Below, one piece after another: positions 15,882 to 23,656 of a stretch of 64,000 bases of DNA; position 1 is the first letter of the stretch, and every line of letters starts with the position of its first letter. Source of the stretch: Methanobrevibacter sp. (lineage in GTDB: Archaea > Methanobacteriota > Methanobacteria > Methanobacteriales > Methanobacteriaceae); assembly GCA_017652345.1 (NCBI GenBank), contig JAGCBE010000040.1, forward strand, positions 1 to 64,000, in the 5' to 3' direction. The notes under the pieces are model-generated. The model did not search any database, had not been told where the DNA came from, and was given only the letters and a program-made list of their open reading frames with translations. A program made the position numbers and the translations under genes.

Positions 15882-16223
15882 ATGTCCTCCATTGATATTG
15901 TTGCTAGATTGAAAGATGAATTTAATCTTATCCCTACTAATTCTAAATTTCAACTAGCGTTCAATGGTTTTAATTACTGTGATAAATACTTCCAAGCTAC
16001 TGTATTATACCCATCCTGTATTTCTAACCTAGTGCATGTAGCTACCAGCTGTCATGTTAATGTCAATGGTAAACTAATATGTGGGACCTTTAAAGAAGTT
16101 AATTACACTCAAGCTTTCACTTACTTAACCGATTTACTCAATGAAGCCAATAAAGCCTTCACTCAATATAAAGAGACCCTAATCAAAAAGCGTCTTGACC
16201 GTCTTGAATCAGATTTCTGTTGA
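15882..16223 (+). CDS. DF-tail family small protein
   Basis: 113 residues. Starts I-V-A-R-L-K-D-E-F-N-L, beta-rich centre, C-terminal helix Y-K-E-T-L-I-K-K-R-L-D-R and terminus L-E-S-D-F-C. Same CTA-type leucine usage as its operon partner. Function unknown. Confidence 0.7.
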   Translation: MSSIDIVARLKDEFNLIPTNSKFQLAFNGFNYCDKYFQATVLYPSCISNLVHVATSCHVNVNGKLICGTFKEVNYTQAFTYLTDLLNEANKAFTQYKETLIKKRLDRLESDFC

Positions 16224-16810
16224 TTCTGTAACTAAGTCTCAAAATCTTGATTCTTACCATATGTCATATAATATAACACAAGTTTAGTCATATATTGTGC
16301 CATTTCCACAACCTCCAATATGGCGGAAAAATGGCATAATCTGGGTGGCAAGCCTGCAACTGTTTTAAAAAATATTCCAGAAATTTGTATTAAGGCCTAT
16401 ATGGTGGTGGTATGGTGTTCAAAAATCACCATGGGGTTTATGAAAATTTTTAGCAGCCGTCTTCGGTAAGGTGTGTTTCAATAGATATTTTTTGTGGAGA
16501 ATATCCATTTACGGTCTAAAAAGTTTTCGGTAAGGTGTGTTTTTTATTGAAATTTTTTCAGTAAGTATGACGGTAATATCCATTTATGGTCAAAAAGTAT
16601 GACGATAAGTTCATATTTAAGTTCAAACTTTCCTATATAAATTTTCAGTTTTTCCTATATCAGTTCTATTATATGGAGCTTTTTGAATTTGGGAAATATG
16701 GGATTTCAAAAAAAATCTGCGCTGCTGAAAAACAGTTGGAATTGTCAGAAATGGTCAGTCAGAAAAAAATCTGCCATATAGAGTGTTAATAAAAAGTTAC
16801 ATTATCGTTA
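16224..16810. other. ~590-base gene-free region with iteron-like repeats
   Basis: No plausible gene apart from a short unconvincing frame at 16586. Contains the direct repeats listed separately (16462-16608), two A-run/TCTGC blocks at the right end, and the leaderless promoter that starts the DF-tail operon. Candidate origin or control region. Confidence 0.45.
16462..16608 (+). repeat. three interleaved direct repeat pairs (iteron-like)
   Basis: TTCGGTAAGGTGTGTTT occurs at 16462-16478 and 16526-16542 (64 bases apart). AATATCCATTTA(C/T)GGTC occurs at 16500-16516 and 16575-16591. AGTATGACG(G/A)TAA occurs at 16564-16576 and 16596-16608 (32 apart). Ordered, short, AT-rich flanked repeats upstream of a long operon suggest protein-binding iterons of an origin or regulatory switch. 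Confidence 0.65.
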
Positions 16811-16839
16811 TTGATAAAAGTATATGAATTTATTATATT
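16811..16839 (+). promoter_or_regulatory. sigma-70-type promoter, leaderless
   Basis: TTGATA (16811-16816), 17-base spacer, TATATT (16834-16839). Expected +1 is within one or two bases of the ATG at 16848. Confidence 0.7.
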
Positions 16840-16847
16840 GTTTCTAT

Positions 16848-17183
16848 ATGAGTATAGAAGAATACAATAAGTTGTGTAATAGTCTAGGATTAGTACCATA
16901 TGATAAGACTAGAGAAGAAACTGATTATGGATATTTTGTTGGTGTACGAAACTGGTTACACAGTGAAAGATTTTTTAGTGTATGTGGATATAGAGCTAAA
17001 AAGGTAGATGATAGAAGTTGGAGGCCTGGTTCGTTGATATTCTATGATGACAATGGATTTTATCGAGACGAATATTATACAGATTGTGAGAAAGCTAAAC
17101 CAGCATTGATGAAAGAGATTGATAAATTTAAACAAAAAATTAATGAATATCGCAAGCGTAATATTGCAATGGATTTTGTATGA
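16848..17183 (+). CDS. DF-tail family small protein, first of operon
   Basis: 111 residues from the ATG at 16848. An earlier ATG at 16824 lies between the -35 and -10 boxes and cannot be transcribed from this promoter. S-I-E-E-Y-N-K-L-C-N-S-L-G-L start, helix with K-R-N-I-A-M-D-F-V at the end. Stop overlaps the next start by ATGA. Leads a run of about fourteen coupled small genes. Function unknown. Confidence 0.75.
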   Translation: MSIEEYNKLCNSLGLVPYDKTREETDYGYFVGVRNWLHSERFFSVCGYRAKKVDDRSWRPGSLIFYDDNGFYRDEYYTDCEKAKPALMKEIDKFKQKINEYRKRNIAMDFV

Positions 17184-17494
17184 CGAGTGAAGAATTTGAA
17201 GAAATAAGTCATGAATGTGGATATAATACTGTGCGAGATAGTAGATTTACTATATGTAAAGCACCTGAAAGCGATTATTGGATGGCTGTATATGGGCAAG
17301 GAGTGATTAGTATAAATCAAGAATTTCTTTTCAATATTTATGCAACAGGATGTATAATGCCAGTCAATCAGAAAGTATATAAATTTGGAATGAGAAAGAA
17401 GGTTTATAGGAATTATTTGTTGCGAATGAAACGAAGATATAAGAATGCAAAAATAGAACTGAAGAAATTTCAAATGGGAAATGATTTTCAATGA
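17180..17494 (+). CDS. DF-tail family small protein
   Basis: 104 residues. S-E-E-F-E-E-I-S-H-E-C-G-Y start, M-K-R-R-Y-K-N-A-K-I-E-L-K-K helix, terminus M-G-N-D-F-Q. Clearly a paralogue of the proteins at 17811 and 18119, which share E-F-(K/E)-x-I-S-x-E-C-G. ATGA overlaps on both sides. Function unknown. Confidence 0.75.
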   Translation: MTSEEFEEISHECGYNTVRDSRFTICKAPESDYWMAVYGQGVISINQEFLFNIYATGCIMPVNQKVYKFGMRKKVYRNYLLRMKRRYKNAKIELKKFQMGNDFQ

Positions 17495-17814
17495 TTAACT
17501 ATGACACATTCCGTACTAAACTTGAATCTGAATTAATTAGATTTGGTTTTATTAGAGAAGATTATGTATTCACAACTAGCTTTATTCTAGGTGATTTTGT
17601 ACTATACACAATTGAACACAGATATGAAAAGAAAGATATTTGGTATCGTAATACTTTGCGTGGTTATATGAATCGTGTAATGTTTGATGAAAACCTTGAA
17701 ACCACTCAAAAGGAATGGGATAAAGTAACCGAATCAATACCAAAAGTTCTAGAAGACTATAAAAATTATCGTGTAAAAACTAAAATAGATGAAATGAGAA
17801 AGGATTTTGTATGA
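17491..17814 (+). CDS. DF-tail family small protein
   Basis: 107 residues. Start D-T-F-R-T-K-L-E-S-E, centre with aromatic beta segments, terminus E-M-R-K-D-F-V. ATGA overlaps on both sides. Function unknown. Confidence 0.75.
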   Translation: MINYDTFRTKLESELIRFGFIREDYVFTTSFILGDFVLYTIEHRYEKKDIWYRNTLRGYMNRVMFDENLETTQKEWDKVTESIPKVLEDYKNYRVKTKIDEMRKDFV

Positions 17815-18122
17815 AGTTGGTAGAGTTTAAAAAAATTAGTCTTGAATGTGGTTATCGGTTGGGTTTGATAGGTGAAGTATGGCATGCTGTTGAAAACGAA
17901 ACTGCATTTTGTGTATCTCGTTTTAAAGACGGTAATGTTAGTATTTGTACAGATTGGAAATACTATAAGTCGGAAGGGAAATTAATACCAAATACTCCAA
18001 TGAATTATAAGACAGGAATATCATGTGAAAAATATAAGGAACACTTATTGAAATTATTTGAAAGATATAAGATAGCTGTTGTAGATTTGAAGAAACTAAA
18101 GATTAATGAGGATTTTGTATGA
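17811..18122 (+). CDS. DF-tail family small protein; carries an in-frame CGG
   Basis: 103 residues. L-V-E-F-K-K-I-S-L-E-C-G-Y start, L-F-E-R-Y-K-I-A-V helix, terminus I-N-E-D-F-V. Close paralogue of the next gene. Codon 16 (17856-17858) is CGG, the only in-frame CGG found in the window outside the three frameshift sites. Here the zero frame stays open and the +1 frame stops after three codons, so CGG must be read as arginine in this context. Function unknown. Confidence 0.75.
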   Translation: MKLVEFKKISLECGYRLGLIGEVWHAVENETAFCVSRFKDGNVSICTDWKYYKSEGKLIPNTPMNYKTGISCEKYKEHLLKLFERYKIAVVDLKKLKINEDFV

Positions 18123-18430
18123 AGTTGGAAGAGTTCAAACGAATCAGTGTTGAATGTGGATTATATGTTGCACAAGTTGGATGGTCATGGGCTTGTGCAG
18201 AACCGACTACAACATATGCTATTGGATTTTATCGTGATGGGCAAGTAGAAATTTTTACGAAATGGTCATATAATACTGAAAGAAAATGTTTTTGTACAAG
18301 TGAACCTGTTAAATATAAAGAAGGAATTAGCTGTAAAAGATTTCAGAAACATTTAATGATAATGTCTAACAAATTTAAGAAAGCTAAGATGGAATTGAAG
18401 AAGCAATCAATCAATGAGGATTTTGTATGA
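18119..18430 (+). CDS. DF-tail family small protein
   Basis: 103 residues, close paralogue of the preceding gene (M-K-L-x-E-F-K, E-C-G, I-N-E-D-F-V all shared). Centre Trp/Cys-rich. ATGA overlaps on both sides. Function unknown. Confidence 0.75.
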   Translation: MKLEEFKRISVECGLYVAQVGWSWACAEPTTTYAIGFYRDGQVEIFTKWSYNTERKCFCTSEPVKYKEGISCKRFQKHLMIMSNKFKKAKMELKKQSINEDFV

Positions 18431-18750
18431 CATTGGAAATGGCGAAAGATGTAGCTCATAGAATGTATAATTTTATTATAACTTGTAAGTATAATATAAT
18501 GGTACATCCTGAATTTAGCTGGAATACAAAGATAAAAGGTGTGTATGCGGATATATCTAATGAATTTGATAGATGCGACAATGTAGGTTTAATGGGAGGA
18601 ATTTCTAGTAGTATTACGCAAGGTTATACTAGGCATAAGTTCAAAGGCTTGGAATGGACTGAAGAAGAGTTAGTTGAAAAATTGTTGATGCTAGAAAAGG
18701 AAGAATTTATTAAAAGACGAAAGAAAATATTAAATCAGGATTTTGTATGA
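18427..18750 (+). CDS. DF-tail family small protein
   Basis: 107 residues. M-A-K-D-V-A-H-R-M-Y-N start, W-T-E-E-E-L-V-E-K-L helix, terminus I-L-N-Q-D-F-V. ATGA overlaps on both sides. Function unknown. Confidence 0.75.
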   Translation: MTLEMAKDVAHRMYNFIITCKYNIMVHPEFSWNTKIKGVYADISNEFDRCDNVGLMGGISSSITQGYTRHKFKGLEWTEEELVEKLLMLEKEEFIKRRKKILNQDFV

Positions 18751-19031
18751 GTTTATCGGAATTTTATACCATATATAAGGATTTCTATTCGGCTGCATCA
18801 GATGATAATCCAAAAACTCTTGATGTTGAATTTACTTATGTGTGTGGAGGACCTTGGTGTTTCTGTTCAAAGATTAAACCTAAACATGAGCAGTGTATGA
18901 TTAAATTGTGTGATTGGAAAGAAATTTCTTTGAATGAAGCCAAAGAGCTAAAGGAATTGAATAGTTTAATTTGTAAGTATTATAAGATAGATAAACAAAG
19001 ACAAAACATGGAAAAAGATTTTGAGGAATGA
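18747..19031 (+). CDS. DF-tail family small protein
   Basis: 94 residues, the shortest member. S-L-S-E-F-Y-T-I-Y-K start, Cys/Trp-rich centre (G-G-P-W-C-F-C), terminus M-E-K-D-F-E-E. Eight bases separate its stop from the next start. Function unknown. Confidence 0.7.
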   Translation: MSLSEFYTIYKDFYSAASDDNPKTLDVEFTYVCGGPWCFCSKIKPKHEQCMIKLCDWKEISLNEAKELKELNSLICKYYKIDKQRQNMEKDFEE

Positions 19032-19039
19032 TTTGAAAA

Positions 19040-19420
19040 ATGACTGAAGAAGAATTTAAAAAGATATGTTCTACTAATGGAATGATTTGTATTGACAAAC
19101 CAGATAGAATAATTGTTGATATAGAAGACCGTTATGGAACAAGATCAAGATTGATGGAATATTTTAAGAAATACTTTTATGGATGGTATGAGATTCAGGA
19201 AGGTGTTGCTATAATTTATACTCTTAAAGATATTAGAAGTTTAGATGGATATCTTGTTAATTTTGAATGTGGTCAATTTGTGCAACATGAATTTAAGCAA
19301 TATACCAAAGCATTTAAGTTTGAACGAGATGTAGTTGCATTAGCAAAAAAGATTAAACAAATGAGATGTGAAATCAAGAAAACTGAAATTCTGTGGGATT
19401 ATGATAATGAAGAATTATGA
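19040..19420 (+). CDS. small protein of the DF-tail operon, tail altered
   Basis: 126 residues. T-E-E-E-F-K-K-I-C-S-T-N-G-M start and C-terminal basic helix like the family, but it ends I-L-W-D-Y-D-N-E-E-L rather than DF-x, so the tail has diverged. Overlaps the next gene. Function unknown. Confidence 0.65.
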   Translation: MTEEEFKKICSTNGMICIDKPDRIIVDIEDRYGTRSRLMEYFKKYFYGWYEIQEGVAIIYTLKDIRSLDGYLVNFECGQFVQHEFKQYTKAFKFERDVVALAKKIKQMRCEIKKTEILWDYDNEEL

Positions 19421-19718
19421 ATATGATAAAATAAAAGAAATTTGTCTTAGACATGGACTTGTTTGTGAGTTACACAATTATTTTTGTGTACCGACAGATT
19501 TAAATCATTTTATGGTATATTATGAATTTGGTAATATTAAATTGTGTGATAAGTGGGTACAGATTAATGAAAAGCTTATACCAGATTTAATTGAAGATAA
19601 ATATGAACCTTATGTAGATTATGAATTATTTGAAAAGAAATTAATGAGTATGTTGAAGCAATATAAAAAATTACTTAATGTACAAAAAATTAAGGAACTT
19701 GAAGAGGATTTCAAATGA
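19401..19718 (+). CDS. DF-tail family small protein
   Basis: 105 residues from the ATG at 19401; the ATG at 19407 is equally possible. Y-D-K-I-K-E-I-C-L-R-H-G-L start, M-L-K-Q-Y-K-K-L-L helix, terminus L-E-E-D-F-K. Its start overlaps the end of the previous gene in another frame. Function unknown. Confidence 0.7.
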   Translation: MIMKNYEYDKIKEICLRHGLVCELHNYFCVPTDLNHFMVYYEFGNIKLCDKWVQINEKLIPDLIEDKYEPYVDYELFEKKLMSMLKQYKKLLNVQKIKELEEDFK

Positions 19719-20044
19719 TTAATCCTCAAGACATTTATGATATTTGTGATAAGTTCAATTTGAAAAGTCTTCGTTGTAATGATTTTTTATATTGGGATTT
19801 TCAAGATGAAGATATATTAGGAAGTGCTGTAAAATACGATTTCTTTTTTGAAACTATATCTGTTACAACTGAAGTTTTAATGGCTTCAACTGAAGTAATG
19901 AATTTATATTCTTATCATCAAGTATCATTAGACGAATTAGAAAGTAGCATACAAGAACTCATTGTGAAGATAAAAAATGCTAGAGCAGAAATTAGAAAAA
20001 ACAGATTTAAAAAAGACTTTGAACCTATTGACAAACCGGAATAA
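19715..20044 (+). CDS. DF-tail family small protein with promoter embedded in its 3' end
   Basis: 109 residues. P-Q-D-I-Y-D-I-C-D-K-F-N-L start. The motif K-K-D-F-E is followed by P-I-D-K-P-E; these extra codons contain the TTGACA box of the next promoter (20028-20033), a nice example of a coding end adapted to carry a promoter. Function unknown. Confidence 0.7.
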   Translation: MINPQDIYDICDKFNLKSLRCNDFLYWDFQDEDILGSAVKYDFFFETISVTTEVLMASTEVMNLYSYHQVSLDELESSIQELIVKIKNARAEIRKNRFKKDFEPIDKPE

Positions 20045-20055
20045 ATTAATATATT
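20028..20055 (+). promoter_or_regulatory. sigma-70-type promoter inside a gene end, leaderless
   Basis: TTGACA (20028-20033), 16-base spacer, TATATT (20050-20055). Expected +1 at about 20062, the A of the ATG of the next gene. Confidence 0.7.
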
Positions 20056-20061
20056 TTTATT

Positions 20062-20442
20062 ATGAAAAATAAACTGCGTGAAGACTTGTTCAATTATATT
20101 GAAAACAAATATAAGTTGCTTCGTGTGACCGATGAGACAGGTTTTAATTTTTTGTATTTTCCTGGTTTTAAAGAAGTTGGATGGATTATGTGTGACAAGA
20201 CAATTAATCCATACAATGTGAATATTAAAGAACAATTTATGTGGACTATTAATGAGGGTAGATTTTCAATAAACATGTATAATTTTGATATTTTTGGAGT
20301 TGTTGAAAGTGATTTGATTGAAAAAAGAATTAAAGAGATTGTAGATTCTTATAATGAATATAAAGTTGCATATAAGAAAGAAATGATTAAGATGAAAAAA
20401 CGAGCATTGGAAAGAGATTTTGATGGACAAACTTCTAAATAA
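20062..20442 (+). CDS. DF-tail family small protein, tail extended
   Basis: 126 residues. K-L-R-E-D-L-F-N-Y-I-E start, Y-N-E-Y-K-V-A-Y-K-K-E helix. E-R-D-F-D is followed by five more residues because the reading frame overlaps the start of the next gene. Leaderless by promoter position. Function unknown. Confidence 0.7.
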   Translation: MKNKLREDLFNYIENKYKLLRVTDETGFNFLYFPGFKEVGWIMCDKTINPYNVNIKEQFMWTINEGRFSINMYNFDIFGVVESDLIEKRIKEIVDSYNEYKVAYKKEMIKMKKRALERDFDGQTSK

Positions 20443-20797
20443 AAATTATATTTTATCACAAATAGGATATCCTTCTATCTGTGTGAAGTATGAAGATGTT
20501 GAAAATGGTGTTAAAGTATATGAACATTTTTGTGCGAACTTGGAACGAAGACTTATGGTAGATAATCCACAAAAATGGAGTGAAGTATTTTTAAAGCTTA
20601 CTGATAAAGACGATGGTTATATTTTAAGATTTGGTTTTGATTGTAATAGTGTACAAAAGTATATAATAAGAAATCATGACGATTTAGTTAATGCTGTTGA
20701 ACACATCAATAAACTGTTTGAATTTTTGAAAAAGGAAAGCGAGAGTAACATAAAGAAAATACGAATTGAAAACGATTTTGAGGAATACAAAAAATGA
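20423..20797 (+). CDS. DF-tail family small protein
   Basis: 124 residues from the ATG at 20423. Terminus E-N-D-F-E-E-Y-K-K after a Lys/Glu helix. It overlaps the preceding gene by 20 bases in another frame and couples to the next by ATGA. Function unknown. Confidence 0.7.
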   Translation: MDKLLNKNYILSQIGYPSICVKYEDVENGVKVYEHFCANLERRLMVDNPQKWSEVFLKLTDKDDGYILRFGFDCNSVQKYIIRNHDDLVNAVEHINKLFEFLKKESESNIKKIRIENDFEEYKK

Positions 20798-21396
20798 AAG
20801 CAAAAGCAACAAAAGTTAGAACAACTATATCTTTGAATACTATGGCTATTGATTTAGACAAAGCCAAGAAAATTCAAGAAGTGCTGGATAAGCACGAAAT
20901 CAATTTCAACTATCTCAAAAAGATGGAAGAATGTCAAGAAGAAATTAATAAAGGTAAGGGATATGAAGATTTACCTTATGAATGGAATGTTTCTTGGAAA
21001 TGTTTTAAAGGTTGGAAAAAGATTATAAAGAATCCATATATAAAAAGATTGTTTAATGAAACCAACGATTCTTTGTTTGAATTTGAAAATGGTATTATTA
21101 GTGGTGTAGCAACCATTCAGGAAGATTTAGATGACTTGATAAAATATGAAGAAGTAGTAACTGGTTGTGAACTTGTTGTGACCTTGGAAGAATTAGATAA
21201 ACAGCTCACGAAGAACGAAAAACAACTGAAACATCTGAATGATGTTTTTGAAAGTGATGCTGTTAAGAAGATGAATGTAAGAATTGAACAAATCAATGAA
21301 GAAAGAGAAAAATTTGAAAAAATGAAAGATGAAGAATTGGAAAAGATTCAGAGAGACATTAAGAAGATTGCTGAACTAAACAAGGATTTCAAATGA
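20794..21396 (+). CDS. DF-tail protein with long coiled coil
   Basis: 200 residues, larger than its neighbours. Basic N-terminus (K-A-K-A-T-K-V-R-T-T), D-L-D-K-A-K-K-I-Q-E-V helix, Trp-rich centre, then a ~70-residue coiled coil ending A-E-L-N-K-D-F-K. ATGA overlaps both neighbours. Function unknown. Confidence 0.65.
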   Translation: MKAKATKVRTTISLNTMAIDLDKAKKIQEVLDKHEINFNYLKKMEECQEEINKGKGYEDLPYEWNVSWKCFKGWKKIIKNPYIKRLFNETNDSLFEFENGIISGVATIQEDLDDLIKYEEVVTGCELVVTLEELDKQLTKNEKQLKHLNDVFESDAVKKMNVRIEQINEEREKFEKMKDEELEKIQRDIKKIAELNKDFK

Positions 21397-21794
21397 GAAA
21401 AGATATAAAAGATAAAATTGATTCATATTGTAACAATCAAGCTATGGTGAGAATTGATAAGGGTGTTGTTGCTCCAGCTAATATATTTAAACTTAAAAAT
21501 ATTGGTATAATTTGGAGAAATGACTATAAGAGATTGGAAATATTGTTTAGTCATTCTGATGCGGCCACTTATATGAATAATTTTTATAAGAATGAAAAGA
21601 CTAGGCAAAAGATTTTAATGAAACATTTGAAAAAATGTAAAGCTCAAATCATTTATAAGAAGAATCTTAATATAAAAGATGTTGATAAATGTTTCAACGC
21701 TGCAAAAATATTTGATGACTTTTGTGAATTTAAGTATAAGAAACACTTGGTCAATATGAAGCTAAAGACAATGAACGAGGATTTTTCTTTATAA
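21393..21794 (+). CDS. DF-tail family small protein, last of operon
   Basis: 133 residues. R-K-D-I-K-D-K-I-D-S-Y-C start, Lys-rich helices, terminus M-N-E-D-F-S-L. The stop region overlaps the late promoter octamer at 21790. Function unknown. Confidence 0.7.
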   Translation: MRKDIKDKIDSYCNNQAMVRIDKGVVAPANIFKLKNIGIIWRNDYKRLEILFSHSDAATYMNNFYKNEKTRQKILMKHLKKCKAQIIYKKNLNIKDVDKCFNAAKIFDDFCEFKYKKHLVNMKLKTMNEDFSL

Positions 21795-21797
21795 ATA
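21790..21797 (+). promoter_or_regulatory. late promoter TATAAATA
   Basis: Exact T4-type late octamer, 24 bases before the ATG at 21821. Confidence 0.75.
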
Positions 21798-21820
21798 ATA
21801 GAAAATTGGAGGAATTTTTT

Positions 21821-22096
21821 ATGATAATTTATGAAGGAACCATGAGCGAAATTGACCAGCTTGTACAAGACTATAAAATGTTTTGTAAGAAAGAAGGCAA
21901 AAAACCAACTGTAAGAAGCTGTGTTGATTACATAATGATTAATTCTGACCTAGTTAATAACGATGGTGACAATGAAGCCGAATTGTTGAATCTTGTGTCT
22001 TCAATGATTATTGACGATGATGAATTTAATGAAGCTATGGAAACAGTCAAGAAGTTTGGGTATAAAGTAGTTAAAGAAGCCAACGAAAGACTTTAA
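21821..22096 (+). CDS. unknown small acidic protein
   Basis: 91 residues from the ATG at 21821, preceded by a strong ggagg ribosome site; an in-frame ATG at 21806 overlaps that site and is rejected. Mostly helical, acidic C-terminal half. First gene of the late region here. No family recognised. Confidence 0.65.
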   Translation: MIIYEGTMSEIDQLVQDYKMFCKKEGKKPTVRSCVDYIMINSDLVNNDGDNEAELLNLVSSMIIDDDEFNEAMETVKKFGYKVVKEANERL

Positions 22097-22120
22097 TTGA
22101 AAAATTAAATGTATTGCGAA

Positions 22121-22150
22121 ATGACCACCTTTAACGGGTGGTCATTTTTT
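22121..22150 (+). terminator. rho-independent terminator
   Basis: ATGACCACC (22121-22129) pairs with GGTGGTCAT (22137-22145), followed by TTTTT. Confidence 0.9.
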
Positions 22151-22158
22151 CATAAATA
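22151..22158 (+). promoter_or_regulatory. late promoter-like octamer CATAAATA
   Basis: CATAAATA, one base from the late consensus, four bases before the ATG at 22163; any transcript starting here would be leaderless. Confidence 0.45.
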
Positions 22159-22162
22159 TTGT

Positions 22163-23407
22163 ATGAAAATAGATTGGTCTAAATTTAATCCCGAAGTACA
22201 AAAAGGTGTAGAGCTTTGTAGCCAGATAGAAAAATTCGGATATGAAGCTTATATTGTAGGTGGCTGTGTTCGTGATATTGTATTGTGGCATAAAGAAGGT
22301 GAAAAAGGTGACCCGAATGTACACGATGTAGATATTGCTACGAATATGCCAATAGAAGAACTTTATGACAATTTTAAATGTACCTCAAACAATGGAGAAG
22401 CACATGGAACTATTTTAGTTCTGTATAAGAAGGAAGCATTTGAAGTTACACAATTTAGAACTGACGGTGACTATTCGGATGGAAGACATCCTGATTCAGT
22501 TAAGTTTACAAAATCATTCAAAGACGATACCGATAGAAGAGATTTCACAATCAATGCAATGGGAATTGATTGTAGAGGAAACTTGATTGATTATCACGGT
22601 GGTGAAAGTGACTTGGAAAATGGAATATTGAGAACGGTTGGTAAAGCTTCACAACGATTTAGCGAAGATGCTTTGAGAATAATTAGAGCATTGAGATTTG
22701 CCTCTAGATTCGGAATGAAGATTGACCCAGACATTTATGAAGGTATTGAAGAAATCAAGGGTAACCTAAGCAAAATTGCTAAAGAAAGAATTGGTGCAGA
22801 ATTGATAAAAACTGCCGAATATGGAGCCAAACCATTTGCTAATGTTATTGAATTGATTGCCAAAACCCAGATAAACGAAGTAATAGACCCTCAGGGTGCA
22901 GTTGATTGGAGGAATGGTGTTGCATTGACGAAGAACAGACTGGCTAAGGGAACGCAAGACTTCGCAAGGTCTGTCAAATGTGCATTTGGTTGTCTACTTT
23001 ATGGTGCTGATTTGAAAAAAGCCGCAGAATTGTTCAGATTGGAGAATGATATAGTCAAATCCATAAAGTGGTGCTACGATAACCTAGAAACATACGAAAA
23101 CTTTGGAGATAATCTAGTAGATACTGTAAAAATGGTCACGAATGATAATTTTGAACTATTGGATGAACTAGCCAACATTATAAACGGTGAAGGTTGTGGT
23201 GAAGAGGAACTTAGAAATATCAAGAATCTTGCCCAAAAGGTGTTGCCAAAATCTAAAGATTTAAGTTCCGCTGTAGCAGATGCTGGATATAAAGGATTAC
23301 AGTTTGGTAAGGTTCTTCGTGAATTGGCTGAATGGTATTACGATAAAACTATGAGAGGAAATCAACCATCAAAACAACAGATAGAAGAATATATAAATAG
23401 TATATAG
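22163..23407 (+). CDS. CCA-adding enzyme / poly(A) polymerase-type nucleotidyltransferase
   Basis: 414 residues from the ATG at 22163; an in-frame ATG upstream at 22109 lies before the terminator and is rejected. G-G-C-V-R-D signature near residue 30, catalytic D-V-D-I-A-T near 55, then R-R-D-F-T-I-N-A-M and A-L-R-F-A-S-R-F-G of class II nucleotidyltransferases (PF01743). It would add CCA to tRNA 3' ends or short A tails. The phage tRNA at 15127 lacks CCA, which fits tRNA maturation. The C-terminal half is diverged. CCA versus poly(A) activity cannot be told from sequence. Confidence 0.88.
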   Translation: MKIDWSKFNPEVQKGVELCSQIEKFGYEAYIVGGCVRDIVLWHKEGEKGDPNVHDVDIATNMPIEELYDNFKCTSNNGEAHGTILVLYKKEAFEVTQFRTDGDYSDGRHPDSVKFTKSFKDDTDRRDFTINAMGIDCRGNLIDYHGGESDLENGILRTVGKASQRFSEDALRIIRALRFASRFGMKIDPDIYEGIEEIKGNLSKIAKERIGAELIKTAEYGAKPFANVIELIAKTQINEVIDPQGAVDWRNGVALTKNRLAKGTQDFARSVKCAFGCLLYGADLKKAAELFRLENDIVKSIKWCYDNLETYENFGDNLVDTVKMVTNDNFELLDELANIINGEGCGEEELRNIKNLAQKVLPKSKDLSSAVADAGYKGLQFGKVLRELAEWYYDKTMRGNQPSKQQIEEYINSI

Positions 23408-23417
23408 AGGTTTTATT

Positions 23418-23645
23418 ATGCTATTTAATGAAGCGAAATTTATTTTGAAATCAAATGGATATATCATTCAGGAAGACTTTGAAGGGGATTTCTTTATTGA
23501 TATTGAAGATATTCTATCTGATAATGGCTATGATGCTGAAGAAATTCAGAAAATCATGCATGGTAATGCTGAGAAAATTGCTGAATTGGCAGACCAGGGT
23601 TATAGTGCAGAAGATGTAGTCAAAATAATTACAAGTTTAAAATAA
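23418..23645 (+). CDS. small tagged protein (head-targeting-like N-terminus)
   Basis: 75 residues. Tag F-N-E-A-K-F-I-L-K-S-N-G-Y followed by I-I-Q-E, matching the repeated N-terminal signal with an IxE site. The remainder has two UBA-like helices (D-N-G-Y-D-A-E-E-I-Q-K-I-M; Q-G-Y-S-A-E-D-V-V-K-I-I). Strong gaggt ribosome site. Probably a minor head-interior protein (inference). Confidence 0.6.
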   Translation: MLFNEAKFILKSNGYIIQEDFEGDFFIDIEDILSDNGYDAEEIQKIMHGNAEKIAELADQGYSAEDVVKIITSLK

Positions 23646-23656
23646 GGAGATAAACA

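Noticed and set aside
16824..16847. Earlier in-frame ATG for the first DF-tail gene
   Set aside because: It lies between the -35 and -10 boxes of the promoter, so the mRNA would not contain it.
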